Positions 17,143 through 25,956 of a stretch of 64,000 nucleotides of DNA are shown here, in pieces. The position numbers and the translations under genes were made by a program. The notes below the pieces were generated by a model, which was not told where the DNA came from, did no database searches, and saw only the letters and a list, made by a program, of their open reading frames with translations. This DNA comes from Novosphingobium sp. 9 (GTDB taxonomy: Bacteria; Pseudomonadota; Alphaproteobacteria; Sphingomonadales; Sphingomonadaceae), in assembly GCF_025340265.1 (NCBI RefSeq), contig NZ_CP022707.1, forward strand, positions 1,054,501 to 1,118,500, given 5' to 3'. The first letter of the stretch is position 1; the number at the start of each line of letters is the position of its first letter.

Positions 17143-17706
17143 ATGCCTTCCCAGACTTCTGTCGTTTCGCCTTCCACGATGTCGCGCCGTACCCGCCTGA
17201 TCGGCATGTCGCTGATGGTGGCGGGCGCGCTGACCGTCTCGGCCTGCTCGAAGAAGCCGCCCAAGGAGCTGCCGCCGCAGCCGGTCGGCCCCGAGACCTC
17301 GATGCCCGCGAACACGCAGCCTGCCTACAACGGCCCGGTCAAGGGTTCGTCGGAAGACTTCATCGCGACGATGATGGGCGCCGACACGATCTACTTCGAC
17401 ACCAACAACTACGATGTTGATGCCGAGGATCAGGCCGCGCTCGCCAAGCAGGCGCAGTGGATGATGCAGTATCCCAACACCCACGCCACCATCGAGGGCC
17501 ACTGCGACGAGCGCGGCACGCGCGACTACAACCTCGCGCTGGGTGAGCGCCGCGCCAATGCGGCCAAGAACTACCTCGTCAGCCTGGGCGTTTCGCCTGA
17601 TCGTCTGACCACCGTCAGCTACGGCAAGGAGCGCCCGATCGCGCTCGGCTCGACGCCCGACGCCTGGGCGAAGAACCGCCGCGCGGTGACGGTCGTGATG
17701 AACTGA
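17143..17706 (+). CDS. pal: Peptidoglycan-associated lipoprotein Pal
   Basis: Outer-membrane lipoprotein binding peptidoglycan through an OmpA-like domain. 187 residues. The signal peptide ends in the lipobox LTVSAC (Cys about residue 30). The OmpA domain holds IYFDTNNYDVDAEDQAAL and the peptidoglycan-binding block THATIEGHCDERGTRDYNLALGERRA, and ends KNRRAVTVVMN. The ribosome site GAGAGGAG fits the ATG at 17143. Last gene of the tol-pal operon. Confidence 0.96.
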   Translation: MPSQTSVVSPSTMSRRTRLIGMSLMVAGALTVSACSKKPPKELPPQPVGPETSMPANTQPAYNGPVKGSSEDFIATMMGADTIYFDTNNYDVDAEDQAALAKQAQWMMQYPNTHATIEGHCDERGTRDYNLALGERRANAAKNYLVSLGVSPDRLTTVSYGKERPIALGSTPDAWAKNRRAVTVVMN

Positions 17707-17773
17707 TGACGTTCGGGGCATGTCCTGTGCGGGACATGCCCTTGCGGCACCGGCCCTCGCGGATTTTACAAAA

Positions 17774-17812
17774 CAACAGCCCGGCATGCGATCTGCGCAA
17801 GCCGGGCTGTTG
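17774..17812 (+). terminator. Stem-loops after pal
   Basis: CAACAGCCCGGC (17774-17785) pairs perfectly with GCCGGGCTGTTG (17801-17812). A second perfect hairpin, GGGCATGTCC (17716-17725) with GGACATGCCC (17732-17741), lies directly after the pal stop. Neither has a good T-run, but together they mark the operon end. Confidence 0.6.
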
Positions 17813-17860
17813 CGTGGAAGGGCTTGCGTACCAAGGCCCCGAACGCGTATCGGCGCAGGG

Positions 17861-18394
17861 ATGAGCCGCGCAACCCGAACCAATGACTGGGGCTTTCCCC
17901 GCTGGAGGCCCTACGGCGCCTCGCGCGAGGCGGCACAGGTTCGGCTCTGCGATCGCCACGGCTGCAACGATCCGGGTGACTGCCCCGCGCCCAAGAGTCC
18001 GAACAGCCGCGATCGCTGGTATTTCTGCCAGAAGCACGCCGCCGAATACAACGCCGGGTGGGACTACTTCGCCGGGCTCGACGCCGAGGAAGCCGCCGCG
18101 CGCGAAGCAGACGAGCAGGCCGAGACGGCGGGCTACAAGGAATCGGCGCACTATGGCTGGGCGGGCTCGGGCGACGGCACCCGCAGCCGCGACGAGCTGC
18201 GCGCGCTCGAAGCGCTCGGCCTCGATCCCGATGCGGACTTCGACGCGGTGAGGAAGGCCTGGCGCACCAGGGCCAAGGAAGTCCACCCCGACGTCAAGCC
18301 CAACGACCCGGAAGCCGCCAAGGCCTTCCAGACCTACCAGCTCGCCTACGAAGTCCTGCGCGCCGCCGAAGACCGGCGCGAGTGGAAGGGCTGA
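17861..18394 (+). CDS. J-domain (DnaJ-like) protein
   Basis: A 177-residue co-chaperone-like protein. The C-terminal J domain reads LEALGLDPDADFDAVRKAWR, then EVHPDVKPND with the HPD motif that stimulates Hsp70. The N-terminal half has several Cys/His pairs (LCDRHGCNDPGDC, WYFCQKHAAEY) that could bind zinc. This arrangement is a known alphaproteobacterial J-protein type rather than canonical DnaJ. Cytoplasmic; the partner is presumably DnaK. Confidence 0.85.
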   Translation: MSRATRTNDWGFPRWRPYGASREAAQVRLCDRHGCNDPGDCPAPKSPNSRDRWYFCQKHAAEYNAGWDYFAGLDAEEAAAREADEQAETAGYKESAHYGWAGSGDGTRSRDELRALEALGLDPDADFDAVRKAWRTRAKEVHPDVKPNDPEAAKAFQTYQLAYEVLRAAEDRREWKG

Positions 18395-18456
18395 GAGGGC
18401 TAGTCGGGAAGCGTTTGCAGAAGGGCTGCCGCGATCCGTTTTCTGTGTATTCCGGT

Positions 18457-18843
18457 ATGAGATCGCTCGCTATCGCTGCCGCGCTGCTGCTCGTGACGGG
18501 CTGCTCGGACGACTGTTCCGACACGCCGATCAAAATCGTCGATAGTCCGGATGGGCTACATTCGGCGGTATTGTTTCAGCGGGACTGCGGCGCGACCACG
18601 GGGTTCTCGACACAGGTCTCTGTTGTTCCGTCTCGCCAGACGCCTCTTCACGCAGGCAATGCATTTCGTGCCGATGACGATCACGGTGCGGCCGCATTGG
18701 GCCCATGGGGCGGTTCGTGGGCGCAGATCCAGTGGCTGGCCACAGATCACCTGCTCGTTCGCTATGCGGCTAAATCCCGCATCTTCAAGCGAGCGGACCA
18801 TGTGGACGGCGTCCGTATAACCTACCAGTCCATTCGCCGCTGA
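18457..18843 (+). CDS. Predicted lipoprotein, uncharacterised
   Basis: A 128-residue exported protein with a short lipoprotein signal (LLLVTGC, Cys about residue 16) followed by SDDCSD. The mature part (SPDGLHSAVLFQRDCGATTGFSTQVSVVP, later WLATDHLLVRYA) resembles small lipoproteins of unknown function. The extra cysteines may form a disulfide. It converges with the LysR gene, 6 bases between stops. Confidence 0.65.
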   Translation: MRSLAIAAALLLVTGCSDDCSDTPIKIVDSPDGLHSAVLFQRDCGATTGFSTQVSVVPSRQTPLHAGNAFRADDDHGAAALGPWGGSWAQIQWLATDHLLVRYAAKSRIFKRADHVDGVRITYQSIRR

Positions 18844-18849
18844 GTATGC

Positions 18850-19722
18850 TCACGCTCGCGCCATCGCCAGTAGTCCTGGCAGCGCGGGGTTGAGGCTGTC
18901 CTCGCGCCAGACGATGGCCTGGGCGACTTCGGGTGCCGCCTCCAGATCGACGAAGCGCACGCCAGCGATGCCGAGCTTGCGCACCGAGGCGGGGACGAGC
19001 GCCAGGCCGAGGCCCTCGGCGACGAGGCCGACGATGGTCTGCTGCAACTGCACTTCGAGGCGGACTTCGGGCTCGCCGCCGCCGAGCCGCACGTAGTCCT
19101 CGACCGTGCGGCGCAGGGTCGGGGCGACGTCGGCCAGCACCGCGATCAGCGCGCGGTCGGTGAAGTGGGCGGGGGTGAGGATGGGCTCTGCGGCGAGGGG
19201 ATCGTCAGCAGGTATCGCGGCGACCAGCGGTTCGCGGTGGATCGTCGCGCTGGACAGGCCAGGCAGCTGGCCGGGATCGAAGGTCACCCCCGCATCGAGG
19301 CGCCCTTGGGCCACATCGACGAGCAACTGCTGCGGCACCGTCTCGCGCAGATGCAGGCGCACCAGTGGATGCGTGGTCATGTAGCGCCGGGTCAGCGCGG
19401 GGACGAGGCCGTAGGCGGCGTGCATCATGAAGCCGACCGCCAGTTCGCCGATCTCGCCTGCTTCGGCGAGCCGCGCGTTGCGGCAGGCCTCGTCGAAGGT
19501 CGCCAGCGTGCGGCGGGCGTCAGCGGCGAACTGTTCGCCCGCAGGGGTCAGGCGGGCATGGCGCGAATTGCGCTCGACCAGCCGCACGCCAAGGTCCGCC
19601 TCCAGCGCGGCGATCTGGCGGCTGAGCGGCGGCTGGCTGATGTGCAGCGCGCGCGCCGCCTGCCCGAAATGCAGCGTGCGGGCGAGTTCGACGAAGTAGC
19701 GCAACTGGCGCAGCTCGATCAC
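18850..19722 (-). CDS. LysR family transcriptional regulator
   Basis: A 290-residue LysR protein of ordinary layout: HTH at residues 2-60 (LRQLRYFVELARTLHFGQAARALHISQPPLSRQIAALE) and a periplasmic-binding-like effector domain after about residue 90. It is divergent from an AEC-type carrier gene 125 bases away, the usual LysR-target arrangement, so it probably controls that carrier in response to a small organic acid. The effector is not predictable. Confidence 0.9.
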   Translation of the reverse strand: MIELRQLRYFVELARTLHFGQAARALHISQPPLSRQIAALEADLGVRLVERNSRHARLTPAGEQFAADARRTLATFDEACRNARLAEAGEIGELAVGFMMHAAYGLVPALTRRYMTTHPLVRLHLRETVPQQLLVDVAQGRLDAGVTFDPGQLPGLSSATIHREPLVAAIPADDPLAAEPILTPAHFTDRALIAVLADVAPTLRRTVEDYVRLGGGEPEVRLEVQLQQTIVGLVAEGLGLALVPASVRKLGIAGVRFVDLEAAPEVAQAIVWREDSLNPALPGLLAMARA

Positions 19723-19847
19723 TGATACGTCTCCGGCATCGGTCTGGTGACAAAACGGTATTGGAATGCATCAATCTGGCCGACTACGCCACGGCGGATT
19801 TTCCATCGTATACTTGTCCGTCTGCCTAAGGGGCGCTGTTCTCTCCC

Positions 19848-20776
19848 ATGTCCGTCCTGTTCATCGTCCTGCCGATCTTCGCGCTGATCTTCGCCGGGTG
19901 GCTGTGCCGCCGCCTCGACGTGCTCGGCCCCAACGCCACGCGTGAGCTGAACCGCTTCGTGGTCTATCTCGCGCTGCCTGCACTGCTGCTGGATATCGTC
20001 GCGAAAGCCAGCTGGTCGCAGATCTGGCAACCGGGCTTCGTCGGCGCATTCGGGATCGGCGTGGCGGTGATTTTCGTCGCCACCATCGCCATCCGCCTGC
20101 GCGCGCATGGGCTGGCCGATGCGGCGGTCGACGGGCTGAACGCGGCCTATGGCAACACGGGCTACATCGGTTTTCCGCTGGCTGCCGCCGTGCTGGGCGC
20201 AGGAGGCGCGACGCCGACGCTGGTGGCCTCTATCATCACGATCTGCATCCTGTTCGCGGTGGCCATCGTGCTGATCGAGGTGGGGCTGGAAGCCTCGCAG
20301 CCGCCGCTTCGGATCGTGCAGAAGGTTGCCGGATCGCTCGCCCGCAATCCGCTGGTGATCGCGCCGGTGCTGGGCGCGGTGGTGCTGGCGGTGGGGCGGG
20401 GCCTGCCGGTGCCGGTCGACAGCTTCCTGAAGCTCCTGGGCGGCGCGGCGAGTCCTTGTGCGCTGGTGGCGCTCGGCCTGTTCCTGGCGGAGAAGCGCGA
20501 GGCCAAGGGAGGGGCTGGCGGCACCGTCGTCCTGCTGACCGCGCTCAAGCTGCTGGTGCAGCCGGTGCTGACCTGGTGGCTGGCAACCCGCGTCTTCGCG
20601 CTCGATCCGTTTCAGGTCCGCGCGGCCGTGCTGCTTGCCGCGCTGCCGACCGGCACCGGCCCGTTCATGCTCGCCGAGTTCTATCGCCGCGAGGCGGGGC
20701 TGACCGCGAAAGTCGTGCTGGCCTCCACTGTGGTCTCGCTGTTCACGATCACCGGCTATCTCGCCTTCGGGGGTAA
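19848..20776 (+). CDS. AEC family transporter (stop codon hidden by apparent frameshift)
   Basis: Auxin-efflux-carrier-type permease with about ten membrane helices, likely for a carboxylate or amino acid derivative. The family end (VVLASTVVSLFTITGYLAFGG) is reached near 20768. The G5 run at 20769-20773 then reads GGG GGT AAC; one more G gives GGG GGG TAA and a normal stop at 20774-20776, about 309 residues. As given, the frame runs on to 21023 through the terminator and antisense to infC, producing an Arg/Pro-rich tail with no family match. The divergent LysR gene upstream is the probable regulator. Confidence 0.88.
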
Positions 20777-20804
20777 CGAACCCTTACAAAATCGAGCCAG
20801 AACG

Positions 20805-20843
20805 AAAACGGGCGCCCGAGGATATCCCCGCGCGCCCGTTTTT
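20805..20843. terminator. Bidirectional intrinsic terminator between AEC gene and infC
   Basis: AAAACGGGCGC (20805-20815) and GCGCCCGTTTTT (20832-20843) form a strong GC stem with a T-run on the plus strand and an A-run (T on the minus strand) on the other side, so it can end both converging transcripts. Confidence 0.85.
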
Positions 20844-20868
20844 CATCAGCCGAGTGCCGCAGCAGCCC

Positions 20869-21411
20869 TTACTTGGGCGAGAGCACCATCAGCATCTGGC
20901 GGCCTTCCATGCGCGGATAGGATTCCACCTTCGCCACTTCGGCGACGTCTTCCTGCACGCGGCGCAGCAGGTTCATGCCCAGCTGCTGGTGCGAAAGCTC
21001 ACGACCGCGGAAGCGCAGGGTGACCTTCACCTTGTCGCCATCGCCGATGAAACGCACGACGTTACGCATCTTGGTGTCGTAGTCGTGGTCGTCGATGTTC
21101 GGACGCATCTTGATCTCCTTGATCTCCTGCGTCTTCTGCGTCTTGCGCGCGGCATTGGCCTTTTTCTGGGCCTCATACCGGTACTTGCCGACATCGAGGA
21201 ACTTGCACACCGGCGGATCGGCGTTGGGCGAGACCTCTACGAGGTCGAGGCCGAGGTCTGCCGCCTGTTCAATCGCCTGGCGCGTGTACATGACGCCGAT
21301 GTTTTCGCCGTTCTCGTCGATAACACGGACCTTGTCGGTCTGGATCATGTGATTGTAGCGCGGTCCACTCTTGACCGGTGGCGTCATCATGCGCCGGGGT
21401 GGGGGTGCTAT
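20869..21411 (-). CDS. infC: Translation initiation factor IF-3, probable AUA start
   Basis: Binds the 30S subunit and checks start-codon selection. N-domain [24 protein letters not shown], linker rich in Lys, C-domain [21 protein letters not shown] through [13 protein letters not shown]. Two ATGs at 21390 and 21387 lack a ribosome site. Seven codons upstream an ATA (21409-21411) sits 7 bases after AGGAG (complement of 21418-21423), the best-spaced Shine-Dalgarno here. IF-3 genes are known for rare starts (AUU and similar) that allow autoregulation, so ATA is chosen: 180 residues. If wrong, the gene is 20869-21390. Confidence 0.93.
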   Translation of the reverse strand: MAPPPRRMMTPPVKSGPRYNHMIQTDKVRVIDENGENIGVMYTRQAIEQAADLGLDLVEVSPNADPPVCKFLDVGKYRYEAQKKANAARKTQKTQEIKEIKMRPNIDDHDYDTKMRNVVRFIGDGDKVKVTLRFRGRELSHQQLGMNLLRRVQEDVAEVAKVESYPRMEGRQMLMVLSPK

Positions 21412-21601
21412 ATGCGTTCTCCTGAACTGTTGTCGTCATGCCCGAAACATGCCCGTAACGCGGACAGACTCGGGACTTTGTGAATTTGGGCGTCATTAAT
21501 GCGAATCACTCCCGCTCGCCAAGCAGGAAATCGGCCTTTTCGGCCACGCCAATCGATTAATTGCCCCGGTCGGAGCCCGACCTTGGCCCCAATATGGGCC
21601 T

Positions 21602-22293
21602 TCAGGCCGCCGCGCGCCAGAGGGGTAGCGCAAAATCCGCGAATTTGTGGCCACCAAGGCCTCGATTTCGCGCGCGGGCTGCATGGCGGAGAGGATCGCC
21701 GGATCGCCTGCATCCATGCCGCCGGTGAGCGCGCCGAAGGCGGGCAGGATCAGCCGGGTCTCGCTGCGGACCGCGCAGGGACGCACGATCCGCCGCCCGC
21801 GCGCAGTGAGTCGCAGGCGCGGGTGAAAGTGCCCGGAAAGCTCGGGCAGGGTGCTGTCCGCTTCCGCCTGATGGCGCAGGGCAAGGCCGCCGGTCAGCAC
21901 TTCTTCGGCCACCGTGCCGCCGATTGCGGCAGGCAGGTGCGGATCGTGGTTGCCGGTGATCCACACCCAGTCGAGCGCGCGGGTCAGTGCGGCGAGCATG
22001 CCCGCCGCATGCGGCTCCAGCCGGGCGGGGCCATCGGCATCGTGGAAATTGTCGCCCAGCGCATAGACCCGCCGCGCGCCGGTCAGCCGCACCGCCTCGG
22101 CCAGCCGCTTCAGCGTGACGCGGCTGTCGTAGGGGGGAAGCATCTGCCCGGTGCGCGCGAAGAAGCTGCCTTTCTCCAGATGCAGGTCCGCGACCAGCAG
22201 CGCGTTCTCGTGCGGCCAGTAGATCGCGCCGGCATGGCCGCCCGCCGGCACCACGAGATGCATCTCGAAGGACTGGAACGAAAAGGGAACCAT
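21602..22293 (-). CDS. pdeM: Ligase-associated DNA damage response endonuclease PdeM (apparent frameshift)
   Basis: Calcineurin-like metallophosphoesterase, part of the bacterial ligase-associated (lhr/ligD-like) repair set. Metal motifs: VADLHLEKGSFFA, YALGDNFHDADGP, VWITGNHDPHLP and LSGHFHPRL. The frame breaks at the GGGG run 21622-21625 (plus strand). With one extra base the C-terminus reads RILRYPLWRAAA and stops at 21602-21604, about 230 residues. Without it an unrelated 28-residue tail runs to 21496. The usual partner genes are not in this window. Confidence 0.85.
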
Positions 22294-22357
22294 GGCTTTC
22301 CCTTGCCCCAGCGGATGTGTTTTGGCAAGCGCTTCAAGGGATTCTCAAGGAACGGAC

Positions 22358-23218
22358 ATGACCGACTGGACTGGCGCTCAGACGCGCGCACGCGAATGGT
22401 TCGAGGCTTTGCGCGATTCGATCTGCGCGGCCTTCGAGGCGATCGAGCGCGAGGCCGGTTCGGACGCGCGTTTCGAATATACGTCCTGGCAGCGTGAGGA
22501 CGATGGCAGCGGCGGTGAGCCCGGTGGAGGCGTTCGCGGCCTGATGAAGGGCCGGGTGTTCGAGAAAGTCGGGGTCAACGTCTCGACCGTGGGCGGCACG
22601 TTCAGCCCGCAGTTCGCCGCCTCGATCAACGGCGCCTCGGTGGAGCAGCCCGAGTTTACCGCGACTGGGATCAGCCTTGTGGCGCACATGGCCAATCCGC
22701 AGGTGCCTGCGGTCCACATGAACACGCGCTTCCTGACGACCACGAAGGCGTGGTTCGGCGGGGGCGCCGATCTCAACCCGCCGCTGCCGCGCGAAGAGGA
22801 TACCGCCGATTTCCACGCCGCCTTCAAGGCCGCGTGCGATCCGTTCGGCGAGGACCGCTATCCGCGCTTCAAGGCCTGGGCGGACGACTATTTCTATATC
22901 CCCCACCGCAAGGTCCATCGCGGTGTGGGCGGGATCTTCTACGATCACCTCGAATGCGCCGACGAGGCCCGGTTCGAGGCCGAGTTCGCCTTCACCCGCG
23001 CGGTGGGCGAGGCGTTCCTCGACATCTTCCCGACAATCGTGCGGCGGCGCATGGCCGAAAGCTTCACGCCTGCCGACAAGGCGGTGCAGCTGGAATGGCG
23101 CGGACGTTATGCCGAGTTCAACCTCGTCCACGATCGCGGCACGCTGTTCGGGCTCAAGACCGGCGGCAATATCGACGCGATCCTGATGAGCCTGCCGCCC
23201 GAAGCGACCTGGAACTGA
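22358..23218 (+). CDS. hemF: Oxygen-dependent coproporphyrinogen-III oxidase
   Basis: Converts coproporphyrinogen III to protoporphyrinogen IX with O2 in heme synthesis. 286 residues. Conserved blocks: KVGVNVSTVGGTFSPQFA, VPAVHMNTRFL, WFGGGADLNPPLP, FYIPHRKVHRGVGGIFYDHL, and YAEFNLVHDRGTLFGLKTGGNIDAILMSLPP at the end. Start at 22358 is set by CAAGGAAC upstream and the family N-terminus. Confidence 0.97.
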   Translation: MTDWTGAQTRAREWFEALRDSICAAFEAIEREAGSDARFEYTSWQREDDGSGGEPGGGVRGLMKGRVFEKVGVNVSTVGGTFSPQFAASINGASVEQPEFTATGISLVAHMANPQVPAVHMNTRFLTTTKAWFGGGADLNPPLPREEDTADFHAAFKAACDPFGEDRYPRFKAWADDYFYIPHRKVHRGVGGIFYDHLECADEARFEAEFAFTRAVGEAFLDIFPTIVRRRMAESFTPADKAVQLEWRGRYAEFNLVHDRGTLFGLKTGGNIDAILMSLPPEATWN

Positions 23219-23263
23219 GAAAAGACCGGTCATGACCGCTGCGGGAGAGGATACGGACAGATC

Positions 23264-25027
23264 ATGAGCTGGGTCACGCGCCACGTCTGGATTGCGAAGC
23301 CGGTCGCGTTCGCCGTGCGCCAGCGTCGCCGCGTGCGCCAGAGCGAGGCCGCGTTCATCGTGCTGGCGGTGATGGTCGGCCTTGCGGCGGGCTGGACGAC
23401 GAACCTGCTGCGGGCGCTCGCGCACGGGATGCAGCGCGTACTTTACGGCGTCACCGTCAACCGGGTGAGCGCGCTGGGCGAGATACACCATCCCTGGCGG
23501 TTGATCGCGCTGCCGATCGGCGGGGTGCTGCTGGTCGGCCTCTCGCTGTTGCTGCGCCGTCGCCGCGCGCCGATCGACGTGGTCGAGGCGAACGCGATGC
23601 ACGGTGGGCGCATACCTTTCACCGATAACCTCGTGATCGCTGTGCAGACGCTGTTCTCGAACGGTGCGGGCGCGTCGGTGGGGCTGGAGGCGGCTTATGC
23701 GCAGATGGGCGGCGGCATGGGGTCGTGGCTGGGGCAGTGGTTCAACCTGCGCCGCGCGGATATGCGCATTCTGGTGGGCGCGGGTGCAGGTGCGGCCATC
23801 GGCGCGGCATTCGGTGCCCCGATCACCGGGGCGTTCTATGCCTTCGAGATCATCATCGGAACCTATGCCCCTGCCGGTCTGGCGCCGGTCATGGCCGCCT
23901 CGCTTTCGGCGGTGTTCATCTCCAAGATCCTCGGCGCGCAGCCCTATCTGATCGCCACCACGGCGGAGCGGATCATCAGCCTTCGCGAATATGCGGCCTA
24001 TGCGGTGCTGGGTCTTGCCTGCGCGGGTGTCGGCATCGTCGTGATGCGGCTGGTGACATTTGCCGAGATCAACGTGCAGGGGCGCCTGAAGCTGGGGCGT
24101 TATCGCCCGTTGGTGGGCGGCGTGCTGCTGATCCCGCTGGCGCTGATCTCGCCGCAGGTGCTCTCGGCGGGGCACGGGGCGATGCACCTCAATCTGGCGA
24201 TGGTGCCGCCGCTGCAGTTCCTGCTGATGATCCTCGTGCTCAAGATGCTGGCCTGCACGATTTCGCTGAGCTTCGGTTTCCGTGGCGGCCTGTTCTTCGC
24301 CTCGCTGTTCTTGGGCTCGATCACCGGGCAGATCTTCGCCGACCTGGTCGAGATGCTGCCGCTGGGTATCTCGCTCGACCATACCGATGCCGCGCTGGTG
24401 GGCATGGCGGCGGTCAGCGTGTCGATCGTCGGTGGGCCGATGACGCTGACGATGCTGATGCTGGAAACCACCCACGATTTCGCGCTGATGGGGCTGGTGC
24501 TGACCGCCTCGCTGATTTCCAGCGCGATCACCCGGCAGGTGTTCGGCTATTCGTTCTCGACATGGCGCCTGCATCTGCGCGGGTCGGTGATCCGGGGGCC
24601 GCGCGACATCGGCTGGATGCTGAAACTCTCGGCCGGGCGGATCATGCGGACGGACTGGAGCGCCATTCCCGGCGACATGACGCTGGCGCAGGCGCGCGAG
24701 CGCATTCGCTTGGGTTCGACCAAGAAGGTCATCGTCACCGACGAGGACGGGCGCTATCTGGGCATCGCGATCACCGCTGCCGTCCACGATCCGGCGGCGG
24801 ACGAGGAGGCGAGCGTCGCTTCCGTGGCGCGTCTGGAGGAGGTCACGCTGTCTCCCGCCACCGGCATCCGCGAGACGCTGGAGGCGTTCGACAATGCCGG
24901 CGCGGATGAAATCGCGGTGGTCGACGGGGTGGGCCGGGTGCTCGGGATCGTCACCGAAGCCCATGCCCGTCGTCGCTATTTCGAGGAAATGGAAACCTTC
25001 CAGCGCGAGCTTTACGGGGAGTCGTAA
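23264..25027 (+). CDS. CLC-type chloride channel/antiporter with C-terminal CBS pair
   Basis: A 587-residue membrane protein. CLC core features: NGAGASVGLEAAYAQMGGGMG (with the gating Glu), GAGAGAAIGAAFGAPITGAFYAFE and SFGFRGGLFFASLFLGS. The C-terminal 110 residues form two CBS domains (about 470-585, IPGDMTLAQARERIRLGSTKKVIVTDEDGRYLG, later GADEIAVVDGVGRVLGIVTEAHARR), probably nucleotide-sensing. About ten membrane helices. Moves chloride or another halide, possibly against protons. Confidence 0.9.
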   Translation: MSWVTRHVWIAKPVAFAVRQRRRVRQSEAAFIVLAVMVGLAAGWTTNLLRALAHGMQRVLYGVTVNRVSALGEIHHPWRLIALPIGGVLLVGLSLLLRRRRAPIDVVEANAMHGGRIPFTDNLVIAVQTLFSNGAGASVGLEAAYAQMGGGMGSWLGQWFNLRRADMRILVGAGAGAAIGAAFGAPITGAFYAFEIIIGTYAPAGLAPVMAASLSAVFISKILGAQPYLIATTAERIISLREYAAYAVLGLACAGVGIVVMRLVTFAEINVQGRLKLGRYRPLVGGVLLIPLALISPQVLSAGHGAMHLNLAMVPPLQFLLMILVLKMLACTISLSFGFRGGLFFASLFLGSITGQIFADLVEMLPLGISLDHTDAALVGMAAVSVSIVGGPMTLTMLMLETTHDFALMGLVLTASLISSAITRQVFGYSFSTWRLHLRGSVIRGPRDIGWMLKLSAGRIMRTDWSAIPGDMTLAQARERIRLGSTKKVIVTDEDGRYLGIAITAAVHDPAADEEASVASVARLEEVTLSPATGIRETLEAFDNAGADEIAVVDGVGRVLGIVTEAHARRRYFEEMETFQRELYGES

Positions 25028-25034
25028 GCGGGAT

Positions 25035-25592
25035 TTACCGCGCGTCGGCGCCGTTCCCGTCCCCGCCTTCGCGATGCTCGAAGTGCCTGTCCACCAGCAT
25101 GTCGATGGCATCGACGATGCGCGGACGGGCGCGCGGGTCGGCGCGCATCAGGTCCTTGATGTCCAGTTCGCGCTCCAGTTCGACGCCGAAGGTCTTGCCG
25201 TCGCTCCAGCACACCGCACCGCGGATGCGCAAGGAAGAGGGCAGGCGCAGGCTCACTTCCTCGCCGGCGCTGGGCATGGCGACCTGCGGGGCGATGCACA
25301 TGCCGTGCGCCGAGACATTGCGGATGATGACCTCCTGCTCGGGCAGGTCGCGACCGCTCAGCAGCGCCTTGATCAGCGTGCGCTGGCGCGGTTCGGGGGT
25401 GCGCCGCTCGCTGTCCTCGGCGCTTTCCATGCGCACGAGGGCAAGGGTCGGGTTCATCACGCCCAGCACGTCGTGGACGAAGGCGTGGGTGGGCAGCGCG
25501 GCGGACAGCGTCGCTGCCAGCGGAAGGGCGGGAAGGTCGGAAGCGGCCATGAAAGTCAGGTTGTCTGCGGCATCGATCGGGCTGCGGTCCAT
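25035..25592 (-). CDS. PilZ domain protein
   Basis: A 185-residue soluble protein whose C-terminal half is a PilZ fold, a c-di-GMP receptor domain: RQRTLIKALLSG (R-rich first motif) and IIRNVSAHGMCI (second motif, N-x-S-x-x-G type), then VSLRLPSSLRIRGAVCWSDGKTFGVEL. The first motif is weaker than consensus, so c-di-GMP binding is likely but not certain. The start at 25592 has AGGAG 8 bases upstream; the frame is open upstream to ATG 25745 but lacks a ribosome site there. It converges with the CLC gene. Confidence 0.78.
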   Translation of the reverse strand: MDRSPIDAADNLTFMAASDLPALPLAATLSAALPTHAFVHDVLGVMNPTLALVRMESAEDSERRTPEPRQRTLIKALLSGRDLPEQEVIIRNVSAHGMCIAPQVAMPSAGEEVSLRLPSSLRIRGAVCWSDGKTFGVELERELDIKDLMRADPRARPRIVDAIDMLVDRHFEHREGGDGNGADAR

Positions 25593-25956
25593 CGAGGGGC
25601 TCCTGTGGTGGGAAAGGTCGGAGGCACGGGGAGAAGCGGACTGAGCCGCCCCCAAAAGGGGTACGACCACACCAGAACGTGGGGCCGAACGTTTGGCCGA
25701 ACTAGGGGCGGCGGATGTATCCTCGGCTGTCTGCATGTTCGTCATCGAAAACCCCCGTGGCGGGCGACGAAGGTCTCGCCCGGACCGGATGACGATGCAC
25801 CTGCACGTGTTGGGACGCTGCTAACGGGCCAACCGTTAAAATGCGTAAAGCAATCGATTAAAGGCTCCGTTTACGAACGATTGCGTGCAAAAAGTGCAAT
25901 TCTGTCGCTTGCCTCTTGTCGTGGACGCAAAAATCCTGACATGCTGGCCCGTACCC

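Noticed and set aside
15538..17883. 781-codon open frame on the minus strand opposite tolB and pal
   Set aside because: Arg/His-rich with no family match; it is the complement of well-supported genes in GC-rich DNA.
22334..25111. 925-codon minus-strand open frame opposite hemF and the CLC gene
   Set aside because: Low-complexity, His/Arg/Gln-rich product and full overlap with two recognised genes; an antisense shadow.
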